DNA of 64,000 bases from Dermatobacter hominis (lineage in GTDB: Bacteria > Actinomycetota > Acidimicrobiia > Acidimicrobiales > Microtrichaceae), in assembly GCF_020715685.1 (NCBI RefSeq), contig NZ_CP085840.1, forward strand, positions 1,054,001 to 1,118,000. Direction: 5' to 3'. Shown here one piece after another: positions 50,357 to 59,514 of this stretch. Under the pieces are notes generated by a model. The model did not search any database. It had not been told where the DNA came from and saw only the letters and a program-made list of their open reading frames with translations. The translations under genes and the position numbers were made by a program. How positions within the stretch are numbered: the stretch's first letter is position 1; each line of letters begins with the position of its first letter.

Positions 50357-50459
50357 CAGAAGTACCCCTCCCGCTTCCGGTCCTCGGTCGCGTGGGTCGG
50401 ACCGCGACGCTCGTCGTACACGGCCTCCATCAGAAGTACCCCTCCCGCTTCCGGTCCTC
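50351..50459. repeat. 35-bp direct repeat at the cysD-cysN junction
   Basis: Exact copies at 50351-50385 and 50425-50459, offset 74 nt. Each holds, on the minus strand, the codons for EDRKREGYF, a stop, the ribosome site GGAGGGG and the overlapping start TGATGGAG. The duplication recreates the end of cysD and the start signal of cysN around the short frame between them. Confidence 0.95.
50356..50430 (-). CDS. 24-aa mini-gene repeating the CysD C-terminus
   Basis: Short frame starting with ATG that shares one base with the cysD stop (TGATG) and ending with TGA that shares one base with the cysN ATG. The peptide begins MEAVYDERRG and ends EDRKREGYF, the last nine residues being identical to the CysD C-terminus. 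Its ATG has the same GGAGGGG ribosome site as cysN. Translation is therefore likely, whatever the peptide does. Confidence 0.5.
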   Translation of the reverse strand: MEAVYDERRGPTHATEDRKREGYF

Positions 50460-51338
50460 CATGGCCGCCTCGGAGGCGCGGTCGTCGGCGCGGGTGGCGC
50501 CCCGCTCGGTGATCCGGGTCGCGGAGACCTCCTCGATCACCGCGGCGACGTCCGTGGCCGACGACTCGACCGCACCGGTGCACGAGGCGTCGCCGACCGT
50601 GCGGTAGCGGACCGTGCGGACCTCGGGCTCCTCACCGTCCATCACCGTCACGAACGGCGTGACCGCCAGCCACATGCCGTCGCGCTGGAACACCTCGCGC
50701 TCGTGGGCGTAGTAGATCGACGGCACCTCGATGCCCTCGGCCTCGATGTACTGCCAGATGTCGAGCTCGGTCCAGTTGCTGAGTGGGAACACGCGGATGT
50801 GCTCGCCGCGGCGGTGGCGGCCGTTGTAGAGGCCCCAGAGCTCGGGCCGCTGGTTCTTGGGGTCCCACTGCCCGAACTCGTCGCGGAACGAGTACACCCG
50901 CTCCTTGGCCCGGGCCCGCTCCTCGTCGCGGCGGGCGCCGCCGAACGCGGCGTCGAAGCCGTGCTCCTCGATCGCGTCGAGCAGGGTCACGGTCTGCAGC
51001 TGGTTGCGGCTGGCCCGCGGACCGGTCTCCTCGACCACCCGACCGGCGTCGATCGAGTCCTGGACCGACGCGACCACGAGCTTCACCCCGAGCTCGGCCA
51101 CCCGCCGGTCGCGGAAGTCGTAGACCTCGTCGAAGTTGTGGCCCGTGTCGACGTGCATGACGGGGAACGGGATCTTCGCCGGCCAGAAGGCCTTCTCGGC
51201 CAGCCGCAGCATGACGATCGAGTCCTTGCCGCCGCTGAAGAGCAGGACGGGCCGCTCGAACTCGGCGGCGACCTCCCGGATGATGTGGATGGACTCGGCC
51301 TCCAGCGCCTGGAGGTTGGTGAGCTCGTAGGTGATCAC
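50430..51338 (-). CDS. cysD: Sulfate adenylyltransferase small subunit
   Basis: ATP-PP-loop enzyme of 302 aa that forms APS from ATP and sulfate with CysN. PP-loop LLFSGGKDSIVMLRL, HVDTGHNFDEVYDFRD, GGARRDEERARAKERVYSFRDE (normally R-R-D-E-E-K-S-R-A-K-E-R in this family), FPLSNWTELDIWQYI and IYYAHEREVF. The C-terminal EDRKREGYF is conserved in CysD. GTG start set by VITYELTNLQALEAES. The predicted promoter and a 12-bp inverted repeat lie upstream at 51432-51472. Confidence 0.96.
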   Translation of the reverse strand: MITYELTNLQALEAESIHIIREVAAEFERPVLLFSGGKDSIVMLRLAEKAFWPAKIPFPVMHVDTGHNFDEVYDFRDRRVAELGVKLVVASVQDSIDAGRVVEETGPRASRNQLQTVTLLDAIEEHGFDAAFGGARRDEERARAKERVYSFRDEFGQWDPKNQRPELWGLYNGRHRRGEHIRVFPLSNWTELDIWQYIEAEGIEVPSIYYAHEREVFQRDGMWLAVTPFVTVMDGEEPEVRTVRYRTVGDASCTGAVESSATDVAAVIEEVSATRITERGATRADDRASEAAMEDRKREGYF

Positions 51339-51431
51339 GCTGTCGTCGCCTGGTCGGTGCTCGTGGCGTCCCGGTCGGCCGCTGCGGTGGGCAGCGCGGA
51401 CGGGGGCGGGTGCTGCGGACGGAACCCGGGA

Positions 51432-51472
51432 AGCGTACCGACCGAATCCCGACCGCTCCAGTCGGGATTCGG
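51432..51472 (-). promoter_or_regulatory. Predicted cysDNC promoter with overlapping 12-bp operator-like inverted repeat
   Basis: On the minus strand TACGCT (51432-51437) is a -10 candidate about 90 nt before cysD. A perfect inverted repeat, CCGAATCCCGAC (51442-51453) and GTCGGGATTCGG (51461-51472) with a 7-nt gap, covers the place where the -35 would lie. This suits a repressor or activator of sulfate assimilation. Next to it, GCGGGATGCCGAC is repeated directly at 51488-51500 and 51503-51515. No gene is seen in 51339-51603. Confidence 0.55.
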
Positions 51473-51589
51473 CCCGGCACCCGACCGGCGGGATGCCGAC
51501 TCGCGGGATGCCGACCGGTGGGAGGGCAGGGCGCCCCGGCGGCCGCCCACGGGACCGGGGCGCAGGCGGGTGGCCGTCCGACCGCCGGG

Positions 51590-51595
51590 TAGGGT
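51590..51595 (+). promoter_or_regulatory. Predicted -10 element of cysQ (leaderless)
   Basis: TAGGGT, 8 nt before the GTG at 51604, with no ribosome-binding site between. Confidence 0.6.
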
Positions 51596-51603
51596 GCGCG
51601 CCC

Positions 51604-52362
51604 GTGGCGACCGACGACGACCACCGACTGGCACGCGAGCTCGCCGGCGCCGCCGGGGCGCTCCTGCTGGCGCTGCGCGACGAGATGGTCGCCGACGGGG
51701 TGACGGGCCGCGAGCTCGGCGCCCGGGGCGACGCCGCGGCCCACGAGATGCTCGTGGGGCGGCTGGCCGAGGCCCGCCCCGACGACGCCGTGCTGAGCGA
51801 GGAGTCGACCGAGGCCGAGCACGGCGACCTCTCCCGGCTCGACGCCGCCCGCGTCTGGATCATCGACCCGCTCGACGGCACGCGCGAGTACGGCGAGGAG
51901 CGCAGCGACTGGGCGGTGCACGTGGCGCTCGTCGAGGACGAGGTGCCGACGGCGGGCGCGGTCGCGCTCCCCGGACTGGACCTGGTGCTGGCGACCGACG
52001 ATCCGCCCCGGCTCCGCCCGGCACCTGCGGTGCCCCGGGTCGTCGTGAGCCGCACGCGGCCGCCGGCCGAGGCCGAGGCGGTCGCCGCCGCGCTCGGCGC
52101 CGAGCTCGTGCCGATGGGCTCGGCGGGCGCCAAGGCGATGGCGATCGTCCGGGGCGAGGCCGAGGTGTACCCGCACTCCGGCGGCCAGTACGAGTGGGAC
52201 AGCTGCGCGCCGGTGGCGGTCGCCCTCGCCGCCGGGCTCCACTGCACGAGGCTGGACGGGTCGCCCCTCCGCTACAACCAGGCGGACGTCTCGCTGCCCG
52301 ACCTGCTGATCTGCCGGCCCGAGCTGGCCGATGCCGCACTGCGAGCCGCGGCCGGCGCCTGA
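51604..52362 (+). CDS. cysQ: 3'(2'),5'-bisphosphate nucleotidase (CysQ-like, inositol monophosphatase family)
   Basis: Metal-dependent phosphatase of 252 aa that would remove the 3'-phosphate from PAP (or PAPS), the by-product of sulfate assimilation. Metal motifs: LSEESTEAE, WIIDPLDGTREYGE (the D-P-L-D-G-T signature) and the C-terminal YPHSGGQYEWDSCAPVAVA with its metal aspartate. It is divergent from cysDNC, which supports the PAP assignment over inositol monophosphate. GTG start. Confidence 0.9.
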   Translation: MATDDDHRLARELAGAAGALLLALRDEMVADGVTGRELGARGDAAAHEMLVGRLAEARPDDAVLSEESTEAEHGDLSRLDAARVWIIDPLDGTREYGEERSDWAVHVALVEDEVPTAGAVALPGLDLVLATDDPPRLRPAPAVPRVVVSRTRPPAEAEAVAAALGAELVPMGSAGAKAMAIVRGEAEVYPHSGGQYEWDSCAPVAVALAAGLHCTRLDGSPLRYNQADVSLPDLLICRPELADAALRAAAGA

Positions 52363-52384
52363 GGGCGACGGCGACTGGAGCACC

Positions 52385-53971
52385 ATGACCGACACCGCCG
52401 TCTCCCCCGACACCGAGCGCTACACGTTCACGGACCACGGGCCGTGGGTGGTCGACCCCGACGCGCTGTCGTGGTCGAAGGGCCTGTCGGTGATGCGCCT
52501 GACGATCCGCCGCCAGGTCCCGGTCCTCACCGGACGGCGCCGGCTGCCGCCGCCCGTGCGGCTCGCCGAGGTCACCGCCCGCCTCGGCTCGGCCGTCGGC
52601 GGCTGGGCGATCCGCGACCGCCGCGCCGGCGGCAGCACCTCGCGCGCCGGGCTGTCGCGGCGGCTCCGGGTCGCGGCCGAGCACCTCGGCCCGACCTACA
52701 TCAAGCTCGGCCAGATCATCTCGAGCGGCGAGGGCCTCTTCCCTCCCGAGCTCGTCGAGGAGTTCCGCAAGTGCCGGGACCAGGTCCGGGCCGAGCCGTT
52801 CGACGTCGTTCGCCGCGTGGTCGAGGAGGACCTCGGCCGGACGCTCGAGGAGGTCTTCTCCTCGTTCGACCCCGAGCCGCTCGCCGCCGCGTCGATCGCG
52901 CAGGTGCACGTCGCCCGCCTCGCCACCGGCGAGGACGTCGTGGTGAAGGTCCAGCGCCCGACGATCCGTCAGCAGGTGCAGTCCGACCTCAAGGTCATGT
53001 CGTGGCTGGCGCCGTTCCTCGTCGGGCGGATCCCCGTCGCGGCGCTGGCCAACCCGCCCGCGCTCGTCGAGCTGTTCGCCGAGACGATCCTCGAGGAGCT
53101 CGACTTCCGGCTCGAGGCCGAGAACATGCTGGACGTCGCCGACGTCTTCGCCCAGCTCGGCCAGCGCGGCTGGATCATCGCCCGCCCGCACCCCGAGCTG
53201 GTCACCCGCCGGGTGCTGGTGATGGAGCGGCTCCACGGTTTCGCGTTCGAGGACCTCGAGTCCATGCAGGCCGCCGGCGTCGACACGCACGAGATCATCC
53301 GCATCGGCATGAAGGGCTTCACCGAGGGGTGCATCGTGCACGGCATCTTCCACGGCGACCTCCACGCCGGGAACCTGTTCGTCACCCCCGACGGGCGCAT
53401 CGCCCTGCTCGACTTCGGCATCACCGCCCGGATGACGCCGCTGCAGCGGTCGGCGTTCCTGCGGATGATGCTGTACGGCGCCATGGGCGACATCCCCGGG
53501 CAGGTGACGGCGTTCCGCGACCTCGGCGCGCTGCCCGCCGACACCGACATCGACGAGGTGATCCGGGAGCTCGGGCTCGACAAGGCGCCGGTGGACCCGA
53601 CGACCCTCGACCAGGAGGAGCTCGTCGGCGAGATCCAGCGCATCATCAAGGCGCTGATGGGCATGGGCGCCCGGCTGCCGAAGATCCTCATGCTCTACGT
53701 CAAGAACCTCGTGTTCCTCGACGGGGCGATCGCCGTGCTGGCCCCCGACCTCGACCTCGTCGCCGAGGTGGCGTCGCTGTCGACCGGGCTGGCGGCCACG
53801 CACGGCGAGCGGTTCGCATCCGAGCTCGGCGTGTCGGCCGAGGGCTTCGCCGTCGACGAGTCGGCGATCCGGGCCAGCTTCGGGATCGTCGACGACTCGA
53901 CCGAGGCCGTCACCTACAGCGAGCTGCGCCGGCGCCGCGAGACGATCCGCAAGCGCCTCGACAGGCGCTGA
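52385..53971 (+). CDS. ABC1/UbiB (ADCK-type) atypical kinase
   Basis: Protein-kinase-like ATPase of 528 aa. The defining KxGQ motif is GPTYIKLGQIISSGEGLFPPE, the alanine-rich loop is LAAASIAQVHVARL (A in place of the glycine-rich loop), and the conserved lysine is in VVVKVQRP. The catalytic loop HGDLHAGNLFV and the DFG motif in LLDFGITARM are intact. Family members support quinone or isoprenoid lipid metabolism; bacterial ones outside proteobacteria are poorly defined. The C-terminus lacks clear membrane helices. ATG with GGAG upstream, 22 nt after cysQ. Confidence 0.9.
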   Translation: MTDTAVSPDTERYTFTDHGPWVVDPDALSWSKGLSVMRLTIRRQVPVLTGRRRLPPPVRLAEVTARLGSAVGGWAIRDRRAGGSTSRAGLSRRLRVAAEHLGPTYIKLGQIISSGEGLFPPELVEEFRKCRDQVRAEPFDVVRRVVEEDLGRTLEEVFSSFDPEPLAAASIAQVHVARLATGEDVVVKVQRPTIRQQVQSDLKVMSWLAPFLVGRIPVAALANPPALVELFAETILEELDFRLEAENMLDVADVFAQLGQRGWIIARPHPELVTRRVLVMERLHGFAFEDLESMQAAGVDTHEIIRIGMKGFTEGCIVHGIFHGDLHAGNLFVTPDGRIALLDFGITARMTPLQRSAFLRMMLYGAMGDIPGQVTAFRDLGALPADTDIDEVIRELGLDKAPVDPTTLDQEELVGEIQRIIKALMGMGARLPKILMLYVKNLVFLDGAIAVLAPDLDLVAEVASLSTGLAATHGERFASELGVSAEGFAVDESAIRASFGIVDDSTEAVTYSELRRRRETIRKRLDRR

Positions 53972-53996
53972 ACGGGCCCGCACCCAGCCCCTCGAC

Positions 53997-54050
53997 CCGT
54001 TCTGTGATGCCCAACACGTCGATATCGACGTATCGAGCATCACAGAACGG
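53997..54050. repeat. Long palindrome, copy 2 (upstream of typA)
   Basis: Two 27-nt arms meeting at 54023/54024 with 24 of 27 positions complementary. The right half matches the right arm of the palindrome at 43463-43516 at 24 of 25 positions. The left arm has three transitions that break pairing. It lies 25 nt after the ABC1 gene and may end its transcript. The shared sequence suggests a dispersed element rather than two independent terminators. Confidence 0.85.
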
Positions 54051-54165
54051 TCGGAAGGGGGTCGCAGCGGCGTCCTGAGGGACGTGTCGGACGGCATGCC
54101 GGGGTGGTTCGGGGACGAGGGGTCCCGTCGGGCAGACTGGTGGGTCCCCCGAAACCGGAAGTGCC

Positions 54166-56064
<1,899 letters not shown>

Positions 56065-56083
56065 CCCGCCCCTCCCACCCCGT

Positions 56084-56192
56084 TTCTGACGCCAAAAGGG
56101 TGGGCTGCACGACGCACGATCGACATGAGAATCCCGGGAGCCGGATTCTCGTGACGTCCATGCGTCACCGGCGCCGCTCTGTGGCGTCAGAA
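56084..56192. repeat. Nested inverted-repeat structure after typA
   Basis: Outer arms TTCTGACGCCA (56084-56094) and TGGCGTCAGAA (56182-56192) are perfectly complementary. They enclose two further hairpins: GAGAATCC (56127-56134) with GGATTCTC (56143-56150), and GTGACG (56151-56156) with CGTCAC (56163-56168). It starts 20 nt after the typA stop. A terminator needs far less, so an RNA switch, a mobile-element remnant or a protein-binding structure are alternatives. Between the arms lies the 15-mer shared with 44308-44322. Confidence 0.7.
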
Positions 56193-56240
56193 CCCGGAGC
56201 GGTCCTGCAAACTTGAGTGGTTTGGTCGGGATTTCCGTCG

Positions 56241-56246
56241 TAGGTT
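56241..56246 (+). promoter_or_regulatory. Predicted -10 element of the DUF4395 gene (leaderless)
   Basis: TAGGTT, 6 nt before the GTG at 56253. Confidence 0.6.
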
Positions 56247-56252
56247 GGTGAC

Positions 56253-56804
56253 GTGACCACCACCGCCCCCTCCCCGACCAGCTCCGGCGCCGGCCGGACC
56301 GGGCTGTTCTCGTTCCCGAACCCGGTCAACGACGTCGCGGCCCGCACGGTCGCGACCGGGGTCGTGGTCATGGCCCTGGCCGTGGCGGTCCTCGGGTGGG
56401 GTTGGGTGCTGGTCCCGCTCACCTACGGCTTCGTCGCCCGGGTGCTCACCGGCCCCACGCTGAGCCCGCTCGGCACGTTCGCGACCCGGGTGGTCGCGTC
56501 CCGCCTGCCGCAGCACGCCAAGTACGTGCCCGGCCCGCCCAAGCGCTTCGCCCAGGCGATCGGCGTGGTGTTCTCGGTCACCAGCTCGGTGCTGTGGCTG
56601 GCGGGCGCCACCGGGGCGTCACGGATCGTCGTGGCGCTGCTGGCCGGCGCGGCCTTCCTCGAGGCGGCGTTCGGGTTCTGCCTCGGCTGCCGGATCTTCG
56701 CCGTGCTGATGCGGGCGGGCGTGATCCCCGAGTCCGTCTGCGAGGAGTGCAACGACCTCTCGCTGCGGATCCCGGGCCTCGCCGCCGGCTCGTCCGAGCG
56801 CTGA
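56253..56804 (+). CDS. DUF4395 membrane protein
   Basis: Protein of 183 aa with the family hallmarks FPNPVNDVAAR near residue 20, YGFVARVLTGPTLSPLG, VPGPPKRFAQAIG and AAFLEAAFGFCLGCRIFAVLMRAGVIPE. Four hydrophobic segments are visible. Two cysteine pairs (CLGC in the last helix and CEEC after it) could be redox-active or bind metal. DUF4395 genes often sit near thioredoxin or sulfur-transfer genes; none is adjacent here. GTG start with a leaderless promoter. Confidence 0.88.
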   Translation: MTTTAPSPTSSGAGRTGLFSFPNPVNDVAARTVATGVVVMALAVAVLGWGWVLVPLTYGFVARVLTGPTLSPLGTFATRVVASRLPQHAKYVPGPPKRFAQAIGVVFSVTSSVLWLAGATGASRIVVALLAGAAFLEAAFGFCLGCRIFAVLMRAGVIPESVCEECNDLSLRIPGLAAGSSER

Positions 56805-56860
56805 GCGCCGCCCCGCCGGCCGACCGGCGCCGGAGCGCGATCGGGTTCCGGGGCGGCTTG

Positions 56861-56866
56861 TAGGGT
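56861..56866 (+). promoter_or_regulatory. Predicted -10 element of nucS (leaderless)
   Basis: TAGGGT, 7 nt before the GTG at 56874. Confidence 0.6.
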
Positions 56867-56873
56867 CCGGGCC

Positions 56874-57533
56874 GTGCGCCTGGTCATCGCCCGCTGCTCG
56901 GTCGACTACGACGGACGTCTCACCGCCCATCTGCCGGAGGCCGTCCGCCTCGTCATGGTGAAGGCGGACGGCTGCGTCGCCATCCACGCCGACGGCGGCG
57001 CGTACAAGCCGCTCAACTGGATGAACGCGCCGAACGTGGTCGTCGAGGACGAGGACCACTGGACGGTGACCAACCCGAAGGGCGAGCGGCTCACGATCCA
57101 CCTCCACGAGGTCCTGTCCGACACCGCCCACGACCTCGGCGTCGACCCCGGCCTGCAGAAGGACGGCGTGGAGGCCCACCTCCAGGAGCTCCTCGCCGCG
57201 GATCCGACCGTGATCCTCGAGGACCTCACGCTGGTGCGGCGCGAGTTCCCCACCGACATCGGTCCGGTCGACCTGCTGTGCCGCGACGCCGACGGCGTGG
57301 CCGTCGCCGTCGAGGTGAAGCGCCGGGGCGAGATCGACGGCGTCGAGCAGCTGGTCCGCTACCTCGAGCGCATGGACCGCGACCCCGACCTCCGAGGCGT
57401 GCGCGGCGTCTTCGTCGCCCAGGTCGTGAAGCCCCAGGCCAAGGTGCTGGCCGAGGCCCGGGGCATCGTGTGCGTCGAGGTCGACTACGACGTGCTCCGC
57501 GGCGCGCGCGAGGCCGACCTCACCCTGTTCTGA
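56874..57533 (+). CDS. nucS: Mismatch-specific endonuclease NucS/EndoMS
   Basis: Endonuclease of 219 aa that provides non-canonical mismatch repair in actinobacteria lacking MutS/MutL. The N-terminus [25 protein letters not shown] is characteristic. The nuclease site is [30 protein letters not shown] (D...ExK). The last residues DLTLF form a sliding-clamp binding motif of the L-x-L-F type. Full length, GTG start. Presence of this gene is a strong clue to an actinobacterial host. Confidence 0.96.
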   Translation: MRLVIARCSVDYDGRLTAHLPEAVRLVMVKADGCVAIHADGGAYKPLNWMNAPNVVVEDEDHWTVTNPKGERLTIHLHEVLSDTAHDLGVDPGLQKDGVEAHLQELLAADPTVILEDLTLVRREFPTDIGPVDLLCRDADGVAVAVEVKRRGEIDGVEQLVRYLERMDRDPDLRGVRGVFVAQVVKPQAKVLAEARGIVCVEVDYDVLRGAREADLTLF

Positions 57534-57534
57534 A

Positions 57535-57551
57535 CCGCCCGGTCCGGGCGG
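57535..57551. terminator. Bidirectional hairpin between convergent nucS and MaoC genes
   Basis: CCGCCCG (57535-57541) pairs with CGGGCGG (57545-57551) over a 3-nt loop, filling the 21-nt gap between the two stops. Confidence 0.6.
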
Positions 57552-57554
57552 CGC

Positions 57555-58415
57555 TCAGGCGTCGAAGGTGACGGCGCCGCTGTCGAGCACGACGCGGTCG
57601 CCCGACGCCAGCGTCCGGAAGACGGCCTCACCGTCGCCGGTCCGCCACACCTGCACGGTCAGCTCCTCGCCGGGCATCACCGGCGACGAGAAGCGGCCCT
57701 CCATCGTGCGGAAGCGGGCCGGGTCCGAGCCGCACAGCTCGTGCAGCAGCGCCCGCCCGGTGAACCCGTAGGTGCAGAGGCCGTGCAGGATCGGCCGGTC
57801 GAAGCCGGCCAGCGCCGCGAACGAGGGATCCGAGTGCAGCGGGTTGCGGTCACCCGACAGCCGGTACACGAGCGCCTGCTCAGGGCGGGTCGGCGTGGTC
57901 ACCACGGCGTCGGGCTCGCGGTCGGGCGCCTCGTTGCGCGGGCCCGACGGACCCCGGTCGCCGCCCCAGCCGCCCTCACCGCGGATGAAGGCGCTCATCA
58001 CGACCTCGAACAGCGGATCGGTGTCGCCGACGAGCGTCGACGTGCTGGTGATCTCGACGACCGCGCCCTTGCCCTTGTCCCAGATGGCGGTGATCTCTGC
58101 GACGGTCGACACCCTCCCCTCGACCGGCAGCTCCCGGTGCAGGACGATCCGCTCCTCGCCGTGGACGAGCATCGCCGGGTTGAACGAGCCGATCGCCGCG
58201 AACGCGCCGCCGATGTTCGGCAGCGTGACGACCATCGTCGGCAGAATGCGCTGCTCGACGTCGATCGAGTTCTCGCTGAAGAACGGGCGCTCGGCCTCGC
58301 TCAAGGGGTCCTGGCCCGCGCCGACGCCGACCGCGTAGAGCAGGCCGTCCTTGCTCTTCCACGACGACTCGGTCGGCTCGCCGCGCGTGCCCACTGCGTC
58401 CGGGTTGATCGGCAT
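57555..58415 (-). CDS. MaoC-family enoyl-CoA hydratase 2-like protein
   Basis: Double-hotdog hydratase of 286 aa. The N-terminal half has DGLLYAVGVGAGQDP and FEVVMSAFIRGEGG. The C-terminal half carries the catalytic hydratase-2 motif YRLSGDRNPLHSDPSFAALAGFDRPILHGLCTYG (Asp/His). Such proteins hydrate trans-2-enoyl-CoA to (R)-3-hydroxyacyl-CoA, like the peroxisomal multifunctional enzyme and mycobacterial sterol side-chain enzymes. ATG at 58415 preceded by GAGGAGAA; an upstream in-frame start at 58451 is less likely. The SDR upstream supplies the matching dehydrogenase. Confidence 0.9.
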   Translation of the reverse strand: MPINPDAVGTRGEPTESSWKSKDGLLYAVGVGAGQDPLSEAERPFFSENSIDVEQRILPTMVVTLPNIGGAFAAIGSFNPAMLVHGEERIVLHRELPVEGRVSTVAEITAIWDKGKGAVVEITSTSTLVGDTDPLFEVVMSAFIRGEGGWGGDRGPSGPRNEAPDREPDAVVTTPTRPEQALVYRLSGDRNPLHSDPSFAALAGFDRPILHGLCTYGFTGRALLHELCGSDPARFRTMEGRFSSPVMPGEELTVQVWRTGDGEAVFRTLASGDRVVLDSGAVTFDA

Positions 58416-58467
58416 CTCGCTGTTCTCCTCGTTCGTCGATCTCGTGCCCACGGAGCTCGTGGGCTGG

Positions 58468-59385
58468 TCACACCTGTCGGTCCTTGCCCTCCATGTCAGC
58501 GGGCGGCCGGGCGCGCGACAGCAGGTCGTCGACGACCGGGCCGATGGCGGCCGGGTCCTCGACGGGGTCGGCCGCCGGGCCCCGGTGCCAGCCCTCGGCC
58601 ACCGCCAGGACCCGGCCCGACGCCTCGAACACCCGGCCGGTGACGTGGGACGACTCCTCGGACGCCAGCCAGGTGACGACGGGGGCGATCCACCGGGGGT
58701 CCATCGCCTCGCGCTGCTCCTCGGTGCGCTCGGGGCCGAGGCCCTCGGTGAGCCTGGTCAGCGCGACCGGGGCGATCGCGTTCACCGTGGCGCCGTAGCG
58801 GGCGAGCTCCATCGAGGCGATGAACGTGAACGACGCGATCCCCGCCTTGGCCGCGCCGTAGTTCGTCTGGCCGACGTTGCCGTAGATGCCCGACACCGAC
58901 GTCGTGTTGATCACCCGGGCGACCGGCCGATCGCGCTCGCCGGCCTCGGCCGCCTTCGTCTGCTCGCGCCAGTGGTTCGCGGCGTGGTGCGTCGGGGCGA
59001 ACGTCCCCTTCAGGTGCACGCGGACGACGTCGTCCCACTCGGCCTCGGTCATGTTGACGAGCATGCGGTCGCGGAGGATGCCGGCGTTGTTCACCAGGCA
59101 GTGCAGGTCGCCGAACGTGTCGACGGCCGTGCGGACCAGCCGCTCCGCGCCGTCGAAGCTGGCGACGTCGTCGCCGTTGGCGACCGCCTCGCCGCCGGCG
59201 GCCCGGATCTCCTCCACCACCTCGGTCGCAGGGCCCGACGTGGGGTTGCCGGTGCCGTCCATCTCGCCGCCCAGGTCGTTGACGACGACGCACGCGCCCT
59301 CCGACGCCAGGGTCAGCGCGTACGCGCGCCCGATGCCACGACCAGCTCCGGTCACGACGCAGACGCGCCCTTCGCAGATGCCCAT
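58468..59385 (-). CDS. Short-chain dehydrogenase, (R)-3-hydroxyacyl-CoA dehydrogenase-like
   Basis: SDR of 305 aa. Cofactor motif VTGAGRGIGRAYALTLASEGACVVVNDLGG, NNAG motif VNNAGIL, catalytic Ser in NTTSVSGIYGNVGQTNYGAAKAG (Y-x-x-x-K present). The insert GGEMDGTGNPTSGPATEVVEEI is typical of the dehydrogenase unit of peroxisomal multifunctional enzyme type 2 (HSD17B4-like). With the MaoC gene 52 nt downstream, it recreates the two activities of that enzyme as separate proteins for lipid or sterol beta-oxidation. ATG with GGGGGAA upstream. Confidence 0.92.
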   Translation of the reverse strand: MGICEGRVCVVTGAGRGIGRAYALTLASEGACVVVNDLGGEMDGTGNPTSGPATEVVEEIRAAGGEAVANGDDVASFDGAERLVRTAVDTFGDLHCLVNNAGILRDRMLVNMTEAEWDDVVRVHLKGTFAPTHHAANHWREQTKAAEAGERDRPVARVINTTSVSGIYGNVGQTNYGAAKAGIASFTFIASMELARYGATVNAIAPVALTRLTEGLGPERTEEQREAMDPRWIAPVVTWLASEESSHVTGRVFEASGRVLAVAEGWHRGPAADPVEDPAAIGPVVDDLLSRARPPADMEGKDRQV

Positions 59386-59514
59386 GCTCGCTTCCCCCTG
59401 GTGGTTCGTCCCGGTCCCCCGGGCCGTCGGGACCGCGCCACCGACCGGGGGATCCTGAGAACGGACCCCGCGAGGTGCCGCGAACGGGCGACGGCCGTGT
59501 GCGACCCTAGTGCG

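Noticed and set aside
59508-59513. TAGTGC upstream of the VanW gene as a leaderless -10 element
   Set aside because: It lacks the final T and ends only one base before the GTG, so spacing does not fit the pattern.
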